From JACZST01 sp964195155 (GTDB lineage Bacteria > Actinomycetota > Acidimicrobiia > Spongiisociales > UBA5794): a stretch of 49,822 nucleotides of DNA. Positions 17,397 to 26,948 of this stretch are shown here, in pieces. The notes beneath the pieces were generated by a model. That model ran no database searches. It saw only the letters and a list, made by a program, of their open reading frames with translations, and had not been told where the DNA came from. The stretch lies in NCBI GenBank assembly GCA_964195155.1, contig CAXMOP010000064.1, positions 1 to 49,822 of the forward strand, given 5' to 3'. Made by a program: the position numbers and the translations under genes. Each line of letters opens with the position of its first letter. Position 1 is the stretch's first letter.

Positions 17397-18613
17397 GGAT
17401 TCACGAACATCAGGCCAAGGAGCTCTTCGCCGAGCGCGGCATTCCCGTGCCGCTGGGACGGGTCGCCACCACCGTGGACGAGGCGGTGGCCGCGGTTCGG
17501 CCCTTGATCGAGGAGACCGGCAACCCGGTTGTGGTCGTCAAGTCCCAGATTCATGCTGGCGGACGGGGCAAGGGGCGGTTCAAGGAGCATCCAGATTTGG
17601 GCGGAGTCAACGTGGTCACCGACGGTATTGCGGGTGGGATCGAGGCGGCGGAGGCCGGGGTTGCCGAGCTGGCAGGCCGGATGCTTGGTTCGACCCTGGT
17701 CACGATCCAGACCGGCCCCGAAGGCAAGCAGGTGAACCGTCTGTACATCGAGCAGGGAATCGACATCGACCGCGAGCTGTACGTGTCGGTCGTGCTCGAC
17801 CGATCAACCTCGCGCAACATCGTGATGGCGTCGGTGGAGGGCGGCACCGAGATCGAAGAGGTCGCAGCCAACACTCCGGAGAAAATCATCACCGAGGAGG
17901 TCGACCCGGCGTTCGGGCTGCTCCCGTTCCAGGCACGGTCGATCGCATACGAGCTTGGCCTCGAGGGAGAAGCGCAGAACAACGGCGTGCGGTTCCTCCA
18001 AGCGCTCAGCGCGGGCGCCGTCGACCTCGACACGGACCTCGTCGAGATCAACCCGCTCGTGGTCACGACCGACGGCGACGTCATGGCACTGGACGGCAAG
18101 GTGTCGTTCGATGCCAATGCCCTGTTCCGCCATCCGGCAATCGCCGCGCTTCGCGATGCCACAGAAGAAGACCCCGCAGAACTGGCTGCGAAGGACCATG
18201 GGCTGTCGTTCATCAAACTGGACGGGGACATCGGGTGCATGGTCAACGGAGCCGGATTGGCGATGGCCACCATGGACATCATCAAGATCGTCGGCGGTGA
18301 GCCCGCCAATTTCCTCGATGTCGGTGGCGGCGCCGACAAGGATCAGATCGCCGCCGCCTTCAAGATCATCACCGCCGACCCGAATGTGAAGGGCATCTTC
18401 GTCAACATCTTCGGTGGCATCATGCGCTGTGACACGATCGCCGAGGGCATCGTGGCCGCGGTCGAAGAGGTAGGACTCGCCGTGCCCCTAGTCGTCCGCC
18501 TCGAAGGCACCAACGTCGAGCTCGGCAAGCAGATCCTCGACGAATCCGGTCTTGACCTGGTCAACGCCGACGACATGAAGGACGGCGCCGAGAAGATCCT
18601 GGAGCTGACATGA
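17393..18613 (+). CDS. sucC: Succinyl-CoA synthetase, beta subunit
   Basis: The 406-residue ATP-grasp subunit makes succinate and nucleoside triphosphate from succinyl-CoA. It begins MRIHEHQAKELFAERG, with VVVKSQIHAGGRGKG in the ATP-grasp region, VEINPLVVT at the metal site and NFLDVGGGAD and FVNIFGGIMRCD in the C-terminal CoA-ligase-like domain. It is a little longer than the usual 388 or so residues. The ATG overlaps the B12-subunit stop (ATGA) and its own stop overlaps sucD (ATGA). Confidence 0.96.
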   Translation: MRIHEHQAKELFAERGIPVPLGRVATTVDEAVAAVRPLIEETGNPVVVVKSQIHAGGRGKGRFKEHPDLGGVNVVTDGIAGGIEAAEAGVAELAGRMLGSTLVTIQTGPEGKQVNRLYIEQGIDIDRELYVSVVLDRSTSRNIVMASVEGGTEIEEVAANTPEKIITEEVDPAFGLLPFQARSIAYELGLEGEAQNNGVRFLQALSAGAVDLDTDLVEINPLVVTTDGDVMALDGKVSFDANALFRHPAIAALRDATEEDPAELAAKDHGLSFIKLDGDIGCMVNGAGLAMATMDIIKIVGGEPANFLDVGGGADKDQIAAAFKIITADPNVKGIFVNIFGGIMRCDTIAEGIVAAVEEVGLAVPLVVRLEGTNVELGKQILDESGLDLVNADDMKDGAEKILELT

Positions 18614-19536
18614 GCGTGCTGGTCGGCAAGGACACCAAGGTGCTCGTCCAGGGGATGGGCAAGACCGGCCGCTTCCACACCGACAAGGCCATCGCCTACG
18701 GAACCACCATGATCGGTGCGGTCCATCCAAGCCGGGCCGGTGAGACCGAGATCTTCGAGGGCGAGACCGACCATTCCGGCGTTCCGGGGCGCGAGGACCA
18801 GTACAAGGTCGAGCTCCCGATTTTCCGGACCGTGGATGAAGCCGTTGCCGCAACCGGGGCCAACGCATCCGTGATCTACGTCCCGCCGCCGTTTGCCGCA
18901 GACGCCATCATGGAGGCCGCCGATGCCGCGATGCCGCTGGTAGTGACGATCACCGAGGGCATCCCCGTCGCCGACATGGTGCGGGCCAAGCGGTACCTCG
19001 AAGGCCGGTCGACCCGGCTGGTTGGACCGAATTGCCCGGGGGTGATCACCCCCCAAGCGTGCAAGATCGGGATCATGCCGGGCTACATTCACCGTTCGGG
19101 CCGGATCGGCGTGGTGAGCCGATCCGGCACCCTCACCTACGAGGCCGTTCACCAGTTGACGCTGAATGGCCTCGGGCAAACCACCGCGATCGGGATCGGC
19201 GGCGACCCGGTGAACGGTACCGATTTCGTCGACTGCCTTTCCCTGTTCAACGACGACCCGGCCACCGAAGGGGTGCTCATGATCGGTGAGATCGGCGGCT
19301 CGGCTGAGGAAGAGGCCGCCGAGTGGATCGAAGCGAATATGACCAAGCCGGTGGCCGGGTTCATCGCCGGGCTCACCGCCCCTCCCGGCAAGCGGATGGG
19401 ACACGCCGGTGCGATCATCTCTGGGGGCAAGGGCACCGCGGATGCCAAGATCGCGGCGTTGCAGGGCGCCGGTGTGACCATCGCCGAGACCCCGACCGAC
19501 ATGGGGGCGGCGATGGACCAGGCCCTCGGTTTGTGA
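18610..19536 (+). CDS. sucD: Succinyl-CoA synthetase, alpha subunit
   Basis: The 308-residue partner of SucC binds CoA through its N-terminal Rossmann domain (VLVQGMGKTGRFH) and carries the phosphorylated active-site histidine in GHAGAIISGG (H265). LVGPNCPGVITP and GIGGDPVNGT are typical. It overlaps sucC at its start and the SRPBCC gene at its end (GTGA), so four genes run as one translationally coupled unit. Confidence 0.96.
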   Translation: MSVLVGKDTKVLVQGMGKTGRFHTDKAIAYGTTMIGAVHPSRAGETEIFEGETDHSGVPGREDQYKVELPIFRTVDEAVAATGANASVIYVPPPFAADAIMEAADAAMPLVVTITEGIPVADMVRAKRYLEGRSTRLVGPNCPGVITPQACKIGIMPGYIHRSGRIGVVSRSGTLTYEAVHQLTLNGLGQTTAIGIGGDPVNGTDFVDCLSLFNDDPATEGVLMIGEIGGSAEEEAAEWIEANMTKPVAGFIAGLTAPPGKRMGHAGAIISGGKGTADAKIAALQGAGVTIAETPTDMGAAMDQALGL

Positions 19537-19979
19537 CCACCGAGATCAACCGAGAGGCGCCGGCGGTTGCCCGCCGCGAGATCGAGATCGCCGCCTCACC
19601 GGTCACGGTGTGGGCGCTGCACGCGGACATCGAGGCCTGGCCCGACTGGCACCCCGACATCACCGCTGCCGATCCGAGCGGCCCGCTCGGTACGGGCTCG
19701 ACGTTTGCCTGGAGGTCCGGACCCGCAACGATTACCTCGAGCCTTGCCATCTTCGACCCCCCGAACCGGATGTTGTGGACGGGCCGGGCGATGGGAACCC
19801 GTGCGATCCACGACTGGCGGTTCGAACTAGCGAACGGCGGTACCCGCGTCGTGACCGAGGAGTCGATGGAGGGCTGGCCGGTCTCACTGCTGCGCGGCTT
19901 CTTCCAAAAGACGCTCGATCGTTCACTCGACGCCTGGCTTGGCGCCCTCAAGGCCGAAGCCGAAGAGCGGTCGGGTTGA
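19533..19979 (+). CDS. SRPBCC family protein
   Basis: The 148-residue protein has the START/Bet v1-like polyketide-cyclase pattern: a beta strand REIEIAASPVTVWAL, then DIEAWPDWHPDI, and a C-terminal helix LDRSLDAWLGALKAEAEE. The fold makes a hydrophobic ligand pocket; the ligand is unknown. The start is a GTG overlapping the sucD stop as GTGA, which fixes it well. It ends the B12-subunit/sucCD unit. The 192 bases to purN contain no supported gene. Confidence 0.82.
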   Translation: MTTEINREAPAVARREIEIAASPVTVWALHADIEAWPDWHPDITAADPSGPLGTGSTFAWRSGPATITSSLAIFDPPNRMLWTGRAMGTRAIHDWRFELANGGTRVVTEESMEGWPVSLLRGFFQKTLDRSLDAWLGALKAEAEERSG

Positions 19980-20157
19980 GCAAGAACGCCTCGCTGGATC
20001 GCGTCGCGGACGAGTCATGGGCCCGGTCGAGCTTCGTGCTGCCGATCGCAGATCAGATAGCGCATCGCGAGAGCATCATGAGTATGACACCGGCCCCGAC
20101 GCTGGCATCGAGGCAATCCGGGGCCGCATCGAAACCGGCCGCGAGGGCGTCGCGCCG

Positions 20158-20163
20158 TAACAT
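20158..20163 (+). promoter_or_regulatory. Putative -10 box of purN, leaderless
   Basis: TAACAT ends 8 nt before the ATG of purN. No Shine-Dalgarno sequence is present. Confidence 0.45.
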
Positions 20164-20171
20164 CCGGGCCG

Positions 20172-20792
20172 ATGTCCTTTTCGCGCTACCCGGTCGCCGT
20201 CCTCGTCTCCGGAGACGGGAGCAACCTCCAGGCGATCATCGATGCCGCCCGCGAGCCGACCTACGGAGCAGACGTCGTCGCGGTCATTTCTGACCGCCCC
20301 GATGTGAAGGCGCTCGATCGAGCTGCCGGCGCCGGCATACCCACCGAAGTGATCGATTGGGATGACTTCGATTCGCGGGACCAGTTCAGCGTTGCTATTT
20401 GCGACGCAGTGGCCCGCCACCGCGCCGAGGCGCTGGTGCTCGCCGGGTTCATGCGGGTTCTGGCGCCGGTCGCCATCGACCGGTTCCCCAACCGGATCGT
20501 CAATATCCACCCGGCGCTGCTCCCGTCGTTCCCGGGAGCCCACGCGGTCCGGGAGACCCTTGCCTACGGGACCGCACTGACCGGGGTCACCGTGCACTTC
20601 GTCGACGAGGAGGTGGACCACGGGCCGATCATTTATCAAGAAGCGGTCCCGGTACTCGCCGACGACGACGAGGCCAGCCTGCATGCCAGGATCAGGGAGG
20701 TGGAGCACCGCGTGTACCCGGTGGTCGTCGATGCGCTTGGCACCGGTGCGCTGGTAGTGCACGGACGGCGAGTCGTATGGCGTGACCGATGA
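20172..20792 (+). CDS. purN: Phosphoribosylglycinamide formyltransferase
   Basis: The 206-residue enzyme transfers a formyl group from 10-formyl-THF to GAR in purine synthesis. The phosphate loop is VLVSGDGSNLQAI, the catalytic Asn-His pair is in NIHPALLPSFPG (N111, H113), and the catalytic Asp lies in FVDEEVDHGPI. Length is typical. It is the first gene of purN-purH-folD, all linked by ATGA or TTGA overlaps. The formyl donor is regenerated through FolD, so the three genes form one functional block. Confidence 0.95.
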   Translation: MSFSRYPVAVLVSGDGSNLQAIIDAAREPTYGADVVAVISDRPDVKALDRAAGAGIPTEVIDWDDFDSRDQFSVAICDAVARHRAEALVLAGFMRVLAPVAIDRFPNRIVNIHPALLPSFPGAHAVRETLAYGTALTGVTVHFVDEEVDHGPIIYQEAVPVLADDDEASLHARIREVEHRVYPVVVDALGTGALVVHGRRVVWRDR

Positions 20793-22327
20793 CGGCGAGG
20801 CTTCCGGTCCGCAAGGCGCTGATCTCGGTCTCGGACAAGGCCGGGCTGGTCGACCTCGCCGGGCGACTCCACGGGGCCGGTGTCGAGATCGTCTCCTCCG
20901 GCGGTACCGCTCGTCACCTCGCCGACGCCGGGATTCCCGTGACACCCGTCGCCGAGATCACGGAAGCTCCCGAGATGCTCGGCGGCCGGGTCAAGACGCT
21001 GCACCCCAGTATCCACGGGGGCATCCTGGCCAATCTCGATAATGAGCAGCACATCGATGACCTCGAGGCCCGCGGCATCGATCCGTTTCAACTCGTGGTG
21101 GTCAACCTCTATCCGTTCGAGGGAACCGTCGCTGCTGGCGCCACAAACGACGAGGTAGTCGAGCAGATCGACATCGGCGGCCCCGCGCTGATCCGCGCCG
21201 CCGCCAAGAACCACCGGTGGGTGGGCGTGGTCGTGTCGCCCACCCGGTACGACGAGGTCGCAGTAGCCGTGGAGGCCGGTGGCCTGTCTGCCGACATGCG
21301 CCGCTCCCTGGCCGATGAGGCATTCGCCAGGACCGCGGCGTATGAAGCCGCCATCGCCTCGTGGTTTGCGGAAGGCGCCATCCTTGGCAAGGTGTCCAAC
21401 GCGCTCGATCATGTCGAGACGCTTCGATACGGCGAGAACCCGCACCAGTACGCCGCCCTGTATGCCGAGCATCACGGCGACGGATGGTGGCGCCACACCG
21501 AACAGCTCCAGGGCAAGGCGATGTCGTTCAACAACTACGCGGACACCGAAGCGGCCTGGCGCCTGGTGGCCGACCTGAACCCGCCGGCGGCGGTGGTGAT
21601 GAAACACGCCAATCCCTGTGGGTGCGCCGAGGCCGACTCGCTTGCCGCCGCGTTCGACGCTGCCTGGGAATGCGATCCGCTCTCGGCCTTCGGCGGGGTG
21701 ATCGCCCTGAACACGGAGCTTGATGAGGCGACCGCGGCCCGGATCGCCGAATACTTTGTCGAAGTAGTGATTGCCCCATCGATCAGCGCTTCGGGTGCTG
21801 CTGCGCTCGCCGACCGCAAGAACCTCCGCCTGTTGCAGGCGCCCTTCCCCGGAAGCCACGACCTCGACGTGCGCCGCATCGAAGGCGGCTACCTCATCCA
21901 GGAGAGAGACCAGGTGGCGCTCGGCGGAAGTGGCCTCCCCCAAGGGTGGTCGATCGTCGGTCGCCGTGACCCGACCGGTGGCGAGATCGCCAACCTGCGA
22001 TTCGCCTGGACGGTGGCGGCACACACCAAGTCGAATGCCATCGTGGTTGCCAAGGATCTGGCAGCCATCGGGGTCGGCGCAGGCGACCAGAGTCGGGTCG
22101 GCGCCGCAGAGCGGGCACTGAGCCGGGCGGGTGATCGATCCACCGGCGCGGTCGCGGCCAGCGATGGGTTCTTCCCGTTTCCCGACGGTGTTGAGGTCCT
22201 CGCCACAGCCGGGGTCACCGCCATTGTCGAACCGGGCGGTTCGGTGAGGGACGAGGAAGTCATCGCCGTCGCCGACGAGCACGAGCTGGCGCTGGTATTC
22301 ACCGGCAGGAGGCACTTTCTCCATTGA
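20789..22327 (+). CDS. purH: Bifunctional AICAR formyltransferase / IMP cyclohydrolase
   Basis: The 512-residue enzyme does the last two steps to IMP. The N-terminal cyclohydrolase (MGS-like) domain has ALISVSDKAGL, VSSGGTARHL and GRVKTLHPSIHGGILA. The transformylase domain has LRYGENPHQYAAL, MKHANPCGCAEADS and the C-terminal DGFFPFPDGVE. It overlaps purN (ATGA) and folD (TTGA). Confidence 0.96.
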   Translation: MTARLPVRKALISVSDKAGLVDLAGRLHGAGVEIVSSGGTARHLADAGIPVTPVAEITEAPEMLGGRVKTLHPSIHGGILANLDNEQHIDDLEARGIDPFQLVVVNLYPFEGTVAAGATNDEVVEQIDIGGPALIRAAAKNHRWVGVVVSPTRYDEVAVAVEAGGLSADMRRSLADEAFARTAAYEAAIASWFAEGAILGKVSNALDHVETLRYGENPHQYAALYAEHHGDGWWRHTEQLQGKAMSFNNYADTEAAWRLVADLNPPAAVVMKHANPCGCAEADSLAAAFDAAWECDPLSAFGGVIALNTELDEATAARIAEYFVEVVIAPSISASGAAALADRKNLRLLQAPFPGSHDLDVRRIEGGYLIQERDQVALGGSGLPQGWSIVGRRDPTGGEIANLRFAWTVAAHTKSNAIVVAKDLAAIGVGAGDQSRVGAAERALSRAGDRSTGAVAASDGFFPFPDGVEVLATAGVTAIVEPGGSVRDEEVIAVADEHELALVFTGRRHFLH

Positions 22328-23184
22328 GCGCAACGATTCTCTCCGGAACCGAGGCCGCCGGGGTAGTGCGGGCCGAGATTGCCGACCGAGTGGCTGCGCT
22401 GGCCGGCGCGGGTAGGGGCGTCGGTCTGGCCACCGTGCTGGTCGGCGACGATGCTGCATCACAGATTTATGTGCGAAACAAGCACCGCGCCGCACAGGGT
22501 GCCGGGATGGTGTCGATCGATCGGACACTGCCCGCGTCGGCGTCGCAGGCCGACGTGGAAGGGCTGATTGCCGGGTTGAACGCCGACGACGAGGTCGACG
22601 GGATGATCCTGCAGCTGCCACTCCCCGACGCCCTGGATGGCGAGGCGGCGGTTGAGGTCATCGACCCGGCAAAGGACGCGGACGGGCTGCACCCGTTCAA
22701 CCTCGGCCTGCTCGTCCAGGGCCGCCCGGGCCCGCTTCCCGCGACACCGGGCGGGATCATGCGGATCCTTGATCACTATGACATCGGGACGGCCGGGCAG
22801 ACCGCGGTCGTCGTTGGCCGATCGTTCCTCGTCGGAAGGCCGATGGCGCTGCTCCTCGGCCTGAAGGGCACCGACGCCACCGTGATCCAGGCCCACTCGC
22901 GGACGCCTGATCTGGCGGCGGTGTGCCGGCAGGGTGACATTCTGGTCGCGGCGGTGGGACGGGCCAGGATGATCAACGCCGACTTCGTCAAGCCGGGCGC
23001 AACCGTCATCGATGTCGGCATCAACCGGAGCGAGGAGGGGCTGGTCGGCGACGTTGACTATGACTCGGTGGTCGGTGTCGCCGGGGCTCTCACCCCGGTG
23101 CCGGGCGGCGTCGGGCCGATGACGATCGCATCGCTCCTGGCAAACACCGTCGCGCTCGCCGAGGCGCGCTCCGAGCGCCCATGA
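22324..23184 (+). CDS. folD: Methylenetetrahydrofolate dehydrogenase/cyclohydrolase
   Basis: The 286-residue NADP-dependent enzyme interconverts 5,10-methylene-THF and 10-formyl-THF, the formyl donor used by PurN and PurH. The catalytic lysine is in YVRNKHRAA, followed by LQLPLP, DPAKDADGLHPFN and VVGRSFLVGRPMALLL. ALTPVPGGVGPMTIA is the conserved C-terminal motif. The start is TTG overlapping the purH stop (TTGA). Confidence 0.95.
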   Translation: MSATILSGTEAAGVVRAEIADRVAALAGAGRGVGLATVLVGDDAASQIYVRNKHRAAQGAGMVSIDRTLPASASQADVEGLIAGLNADDEVDGMILQLPLPDALDGEAAVEVIDPAKDADGLHPFNLGLLVQGRPGPLPATPGGIMRILDHYDIGTAGQTAVVVGRSFLVGRPMALLLGLKGTDATVIQAHSRTPDLAAVCRQGDILVAAVGRARMINADFVKPGATVIDVGINRSEEGLVGDVDYDSVVGVAGALTPVPGGVGPMTIASLLANTVALAEARSERP

Positions 23185-23266
23185 GCCCAGGGCTCACAGC
23201 GGGACATATGACCGCTACCAGCCCGCGGAATCACCACCACTTCGACCGATGGGCCGCCATCCTCCG

Positions 23267-23272
23267 TAGAAT
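23267..23272 (+). promoter_or_regulatory. Putative -10 box of icd
   Basis: TAGAAT, 32 nt before the icd ATG, leaves room for a short leader with AGAGGAG as the ribosome-binding site. Confidence 0.45.
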
Positions 23273-23304
23273 TCGCGGTACCCAATCGCAGAGGAGCAAC
23301 GCGC

Positions 23305-24510
<1,206 letters not shown>

Positions 24511-24514
24511 GCTT

Positions 24515-24683
24515 CGTCTCCCCCGCGGAGCGGGGGAGACGCGGAGTCGCGGCAGCGGCTCCGCAGAGGGGGCAGCCATCTGGGGCCCGCGTCCGCGGGA
24601 CTCCGTCCGCGGGACCCCGTCCGCTCGGCGACTCCGTCGCCTCGCGCCTCCCCCGCGGCGCTGCCGCTTGCGGGAGAGACGAA
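24515..24683. repeat. CTCCCCC/GGGGGAG double-palindrome element, second copy
   Basis: It opens with CGTCTCCCCCG / CGGGGGAGACG (24515-24525 and 24531-24541), identical in the arms to the element after trpS, and closes with a degenerate CCTCCCCCGC...GCGGGAG palindrome near 24650-24680. The middle carries CCGTCCGCGGGACTCC-like short repeats. It begins 4 nt after the icd stop. Confidence 0.8.
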
Positions 24684-24695
24684 GACTGTACGAAC

Positions 24696-24701
24696 TATTC
24701 T
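24696..24701 (+). promoter_or_regulatory. Putative -10 box of mdh
   Basis: TATTCT, 30 nt before the ATG. AAGGAG precedes the start codon. The box lies just outside the palindromic element. Confidence 0.45.
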
Positions 24702-24731
24702 CCGAATCCCAGAGAGCACAAGGAGCCTTCA

Positions 24732-25667
24732 ATGTCCAGAGTCACCGTCGTCGGAGCTGGGAAGTATGGGTCGACCACGGTTCAGCGGCTCGCCCAGGCC
24801 GACATCGTCGACGAGGTGGTGATGATCGACATCGTCGAGGGCCTCCCTCAAGGCCTCGCCCTCGATATGAATCAATCGAGGCCGATCCTCGGGTACCGCA
24901 CGCTGGTCACCGGTACCAACGACTACGCAGACACCGCCGACAGCGATGTGGTCGTCATCACTGCCGGTCTGCCGCGAAAACCCGGCATGAGCAGGATGGA
25001 CCTCCTCGAGGTGAACGCCAAGATCGTCAAAGAGGTCACGGAGCGCATCGCCGAACACTCACCCGACACGGTGATCATCGTGGTCACCAACCCGCTCGAC
25101 CAGATGACGACGCTGGCTGCGAAGGTATCCGGGTTCCCTAAGGCGCGGGTAATCGGCCAGGCCGGGATGCTGGATTCGGCGCGGCTGGCCCACTTCATCG
25201 CCGAAGAGACCCGTGCCGACATTCTCAGCATCAATGCCGTCACCCTGGGCAGCCACGGCGACACCATGGTTCCGGTCCCATCGCTCTGCACCGTCGACGG
25301 CAAGCCGCTGACCGAGGTGTTGGACGATGCCACCATCGACGCCCTGGTCGATCGGACCCGCAAGGGGGGCGCCGAGATCGTGGCGCTCCTCAAGACCGGC
25401 AGCGCGTACTACGCGCCGTCGGCAGCCGCCGCCGCCATGGTCCAGGCCGTGATCAAGGACACGGGCGCCCAGGTGCCGATCTGCGCCTGGCTAACCGGCC
25501 AGTACGGGATCGAGGGTGTGTATCTCGGCGTCCTCGGCACGCTCGGCGCCGGCGGGTTGACCTCGGTACTCGAGGTGGCGCTCACTGCCCAAGAGGGAGC
25601 AGCGCTGGTCGCTGCTGCCGACGCGGTGAAGGAGAAGGTCGCCGACCTGGACGAGATCCAGCTTTAG
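24732..25667 (+). CDS. mdh: Malate dehydrogenase (LDH-like type)
   Basis: The 311-residue NAD-dependent enzyme oxidises malate to oxaloacetate. It has VTVVGAGKYGSTT at the NAD loop, MIDIVEG ending the second strand, GLPRKPGMSRMDLL in the mobile loop, VTNPLDQMT and the catalytic GSHGDTMVP (H175). These motifs place it in the lactate-dehydrogenase-like MDH group rather than the mitochondrial type. It follows icd with its own promoter. Confidence 0.94.
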   Translation: MSRVTVVGAGKYGSTTVQRLAQADIVDEVVMIDIVEGLPQGLALDMNQSRPILGYRTLVTGTNDYADTADSDVVVITAGLPRKPGMSRMDLLEVNAKIVKEVTERIAEHSPDTVIIVVTNPLDQMTTLAAKVSGFPKARVIGQAGMLDSARLAHFIAEETRADILSINAVTLGSHGDTMVPVPSLCTVDGKPLTEVLDDATIDALVDRTRKGGAEIVALLKTGSAYYAPSAAAAAMVQAVIKDTGAQVPICAWLTGQYGIEGVYLGVLGTLGAGGLTSVLEVALTAQEGAALVAAADAVKEKVADLDEIQL

Positions 25668-25683
25668 CCAAAGGCCCACGTGA

Positions 25684-25890
25684 GCGGTCCTCGCGACCCG
25701 GGTCGAACGTTGTTTCCCGCTCTTGCCGCCTTCGGCGGCGGGCCGCTCGGGCCCCGGCTCGGCTGCGCCTCGCCTCTTGCCTGTTGCCGGCGGGAAGCGG
25801 TCCTCGCGACCGGGGTCGAACGTTGTTTCCCGCTCTTGCCGCCTTCGGCGGCGGGCCGCTCGGGCCCCGGCTCGGCTGCGCCTCGCCTCT
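25684..25890. repeat. 113-bp tandem direct repeat upstream of the HU gene
   Basis: Bases 25684-25777 and 25797-25890 are nearly identical over 94 nt with a period of 113. Each copy holds a GCCGCC-TTCG-GGCGGC hairpin. The copies begin 16 nt after the mdh stop. Beyond the second copy, 25891-26004 holds the HU promoter. Confidence 0.9.
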
Positions 25891-25931
25891 GCAGATCGCG
25901 AAACCGAAGATTCCTTATCCCGCAAGGGTTC

Positions 25932-25961
25932 TTGCAAAACTCCAAGAGCGGCGTTTAGGGT
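25932..25961 (+). promoter_or_regulatory. Putative promoter of the HU gene
   Basis: TTGCAA (25932-25937) and TAGGGT (25956-25961) are separated by 18 nt, a plausible housekeeping -35/-10 pair. The leader of about 37 nt ends with AAGGAGG before the GTG. Confidence 0.5.
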
Positions 25962-26004
25962 TACACCGGTGTCATTCACCTCAGCACGACCAAGGAGGTC
26001 CACT

Positions 26005-26283
26005 GTGAACAAGGGTGAGCTAATCGATGCGGTGGCCCGCAACACTGGTGAATCGAAGGCGCTGACGAGCAAAATCGTCGACGAGACCTTTGATGTCATC
26101 GTGGGGGGTGTGGTTTCCCAGGGCAAGGTGCAGATCACCGGTTTCGGAACTTTCGAGGCACGCGACCGCAAGGCGCGTACGGCGAGAAATCCGCAGACCG
26201 GCGCCCCGGTACATGTACCGGCGACCCGGGTACCAGCATTCAAGGCGGGCCAAGCTTTCAAGACCGCGGTGAAACCCGGCTAG
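26005..26283 (+). CDS. hup: HU-family histone-like DNA-binding protein
   Basis: The 92-residue protein starts MNKGELIDAVARNTGES and has the HU/IHF signature GFGTFEARDRKARTARNPQTG (shown here in parts: GFGTFE, RKARTARNPQTG) and the C-terminal VPAFKAGQAFK. It binds and bends DNA. The GTG at 26005 is chosen because AAGGAGG is 6 nt upstream and homology starts there; longer upstream frames run through the direct repeat and are not coding. It lacks the long basic tail of mycobacterial HupB. Confidence 0.94.
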   Translation: MNKGELIDAVARNTGESKALTSKIVDETFDVIVGGVVSQGKVQITGFGTFEARDRKARTARNPQTGAPVHVPATRVPAFKAGQAFKTAVKPG

Positions 26284-26300
26284 AGAAGAGCCACGATTGC

Positions 26301-26328
26301 GAAAGGGGCGCCTTCGGGCGCCTCTTTC
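26301..26328. terminator. Intrinsic terminator after the HU gene
   Basis: Stem GAAAGGGGCGCC (26301-26312) pairs with GGCGCCTCTTTC (26317-26328) around a TTCG loop, with one G-U pair and a T-rich 3' side. The A-rich 5' side could let it also work for the convergent SCP2 gene. It is the only textbook terminator seen in the window. Confidence 0.8.
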
Positions 26329-26335
26329 TTGTGGT

Positions 26336-26394
26336 GTATCGGGTATCGAGTATTGGGTATTACGACTCGGGGCCTACTTGATACCGAATACCGC
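26336..26394. repeat. Heptamer-like array, GGTATYG word, with inverted arm
   Basis: Left arm 26336-26362 is built of period-7 words such as GGTATCG, AGTATTG and GGTATTA. Right arm 26379-26394 is the inverse (GATACCG AATACCG). It lies between the HU terminator and the stop codon of the convergent SCP2 gene. Confidence 0.65.
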
Positions 26395-26411
26395 TTGGTC
26401 GGAGACCAGCG

Positions 26412-26795
26412 TCAGTATTCGAGATCCAACCCTGACGACACCCTGGCGAATTCGTTGATCAAGCCCTGATGCATCATCACCTTGGCCATGTTTCCGCCGA
26501 CCTTGATCTTTCCGGTCATGAACGCCATCTGGACGTTGAGCTCTCCCTGGGAGATGGCGCTCGCCGATTCGTAGTCGCTCGCCACAGAAGCGTCGAAATC
26601 GCCCATCTCGCCGAGTTCGAGCGCCGCCGATCCGTCGGAGATCTTGAGGTAGTAGTCGCTGTCCCCGTCTGGACCGCCGGTGACGTTGAACTGAAGGCCG
26701 AGATCGATACTGGCCATGGCCTCCTGGAAGGCCGCATCGGCGTTCAACGCCTCCGTGGCGGCTTCCATGTGCTCCGAGCTCAGAAATTTGGCCAC
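26412..26795 (-). CDS. SCP2 sterol-binding-domain protein
   Basis: The 127-residue single-domain protein shows the SCP2 pattern: LGLQFNVTGGPDGDSDYYLKI and the C-terminal amphipathic MAFMTGKIKVGGNMAKVMMH (quoted in parts: LGLQFNV, AFMTGKIKVGGNMAKVM). These small domains bind lipids or acyl-CoA. Ligand and role here are unknown. The GTG at 26795 is preferred because GGAAGGA lies 8 nt upstream; a longer frame to 26897 runs into repeats. Neighbours are sdhCAB on the same strand and HU opposite. Confidence 0.82.
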   Translation of the reverse strand: MAKFLSSEHMEAATEALNADAAFQEAMASIDLGLQFNVTGGPDGDSDYYLKISDGSAALELGEMGDFDASVASDYESASAISQGELNVQMAFMTGKIKVGGNMAKVMMHQGLINEFARVSSGLDLEY

Positions 26796-26827
26796 TGGGA
26801 AAGTCCTTCCGTTGTCGAAGAGGCCGG

Positions 26828-26833
26828 ATTGTA
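26828..26833 (-). promoter_or_regulatory. Putative -10 box of the SCP2 gene
   Basis: TACAAT on the minus strand, 32 nt before the GTG, leaving a short leader with GGAAGGA. Confidence 0.45.
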
Positions 26834-26870
26834 GTGTTTGACCCAGTTCGCGATTCAGAGATCTCAAATC

Positions 26871-26942
26871 TTCAGTCCTCAGTCGCCAGTAGGTCACCAG
26901 ACCGGGTCAAGTCCTACTGGTCACTGGCAACTGGTCACTGAC
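26871..26942. repeat. Heptamer array, ACTGGTC word, with inverted arm
   Basis: Right arm 26914-26942 reads TACTGGT CACTGGC AACTGGT CACTGAC in steps of seven. Left arm 26871-26900 holds the inverse words TTCAGTC CTCAGTC GCCAGTA. On the minus strand the array begins a few bases after the sdhB stop. Confidence 0.75.
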
Positions 26943-26948
26943 GACTTC

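Noticed and set aside
20636..22621. 661-residue minus-strand frame opposite purH
   Set aside because: Antisense to a clearly conserved gene, with no recognisable domain and an Arg/Pro-rich composition typical of shadow frames.
23182..23196. TGAGC/GCTCA inverted repeat after folD as a terminator
   Set aside because: Stem is only 5 bp with a usable loop and no T-tract follows.
25910..25920. TTATCC as a DnaA box or origin near HU
   Set aside because: A single partial match, no cluster of boxes and no dnaA/dnaN genes.
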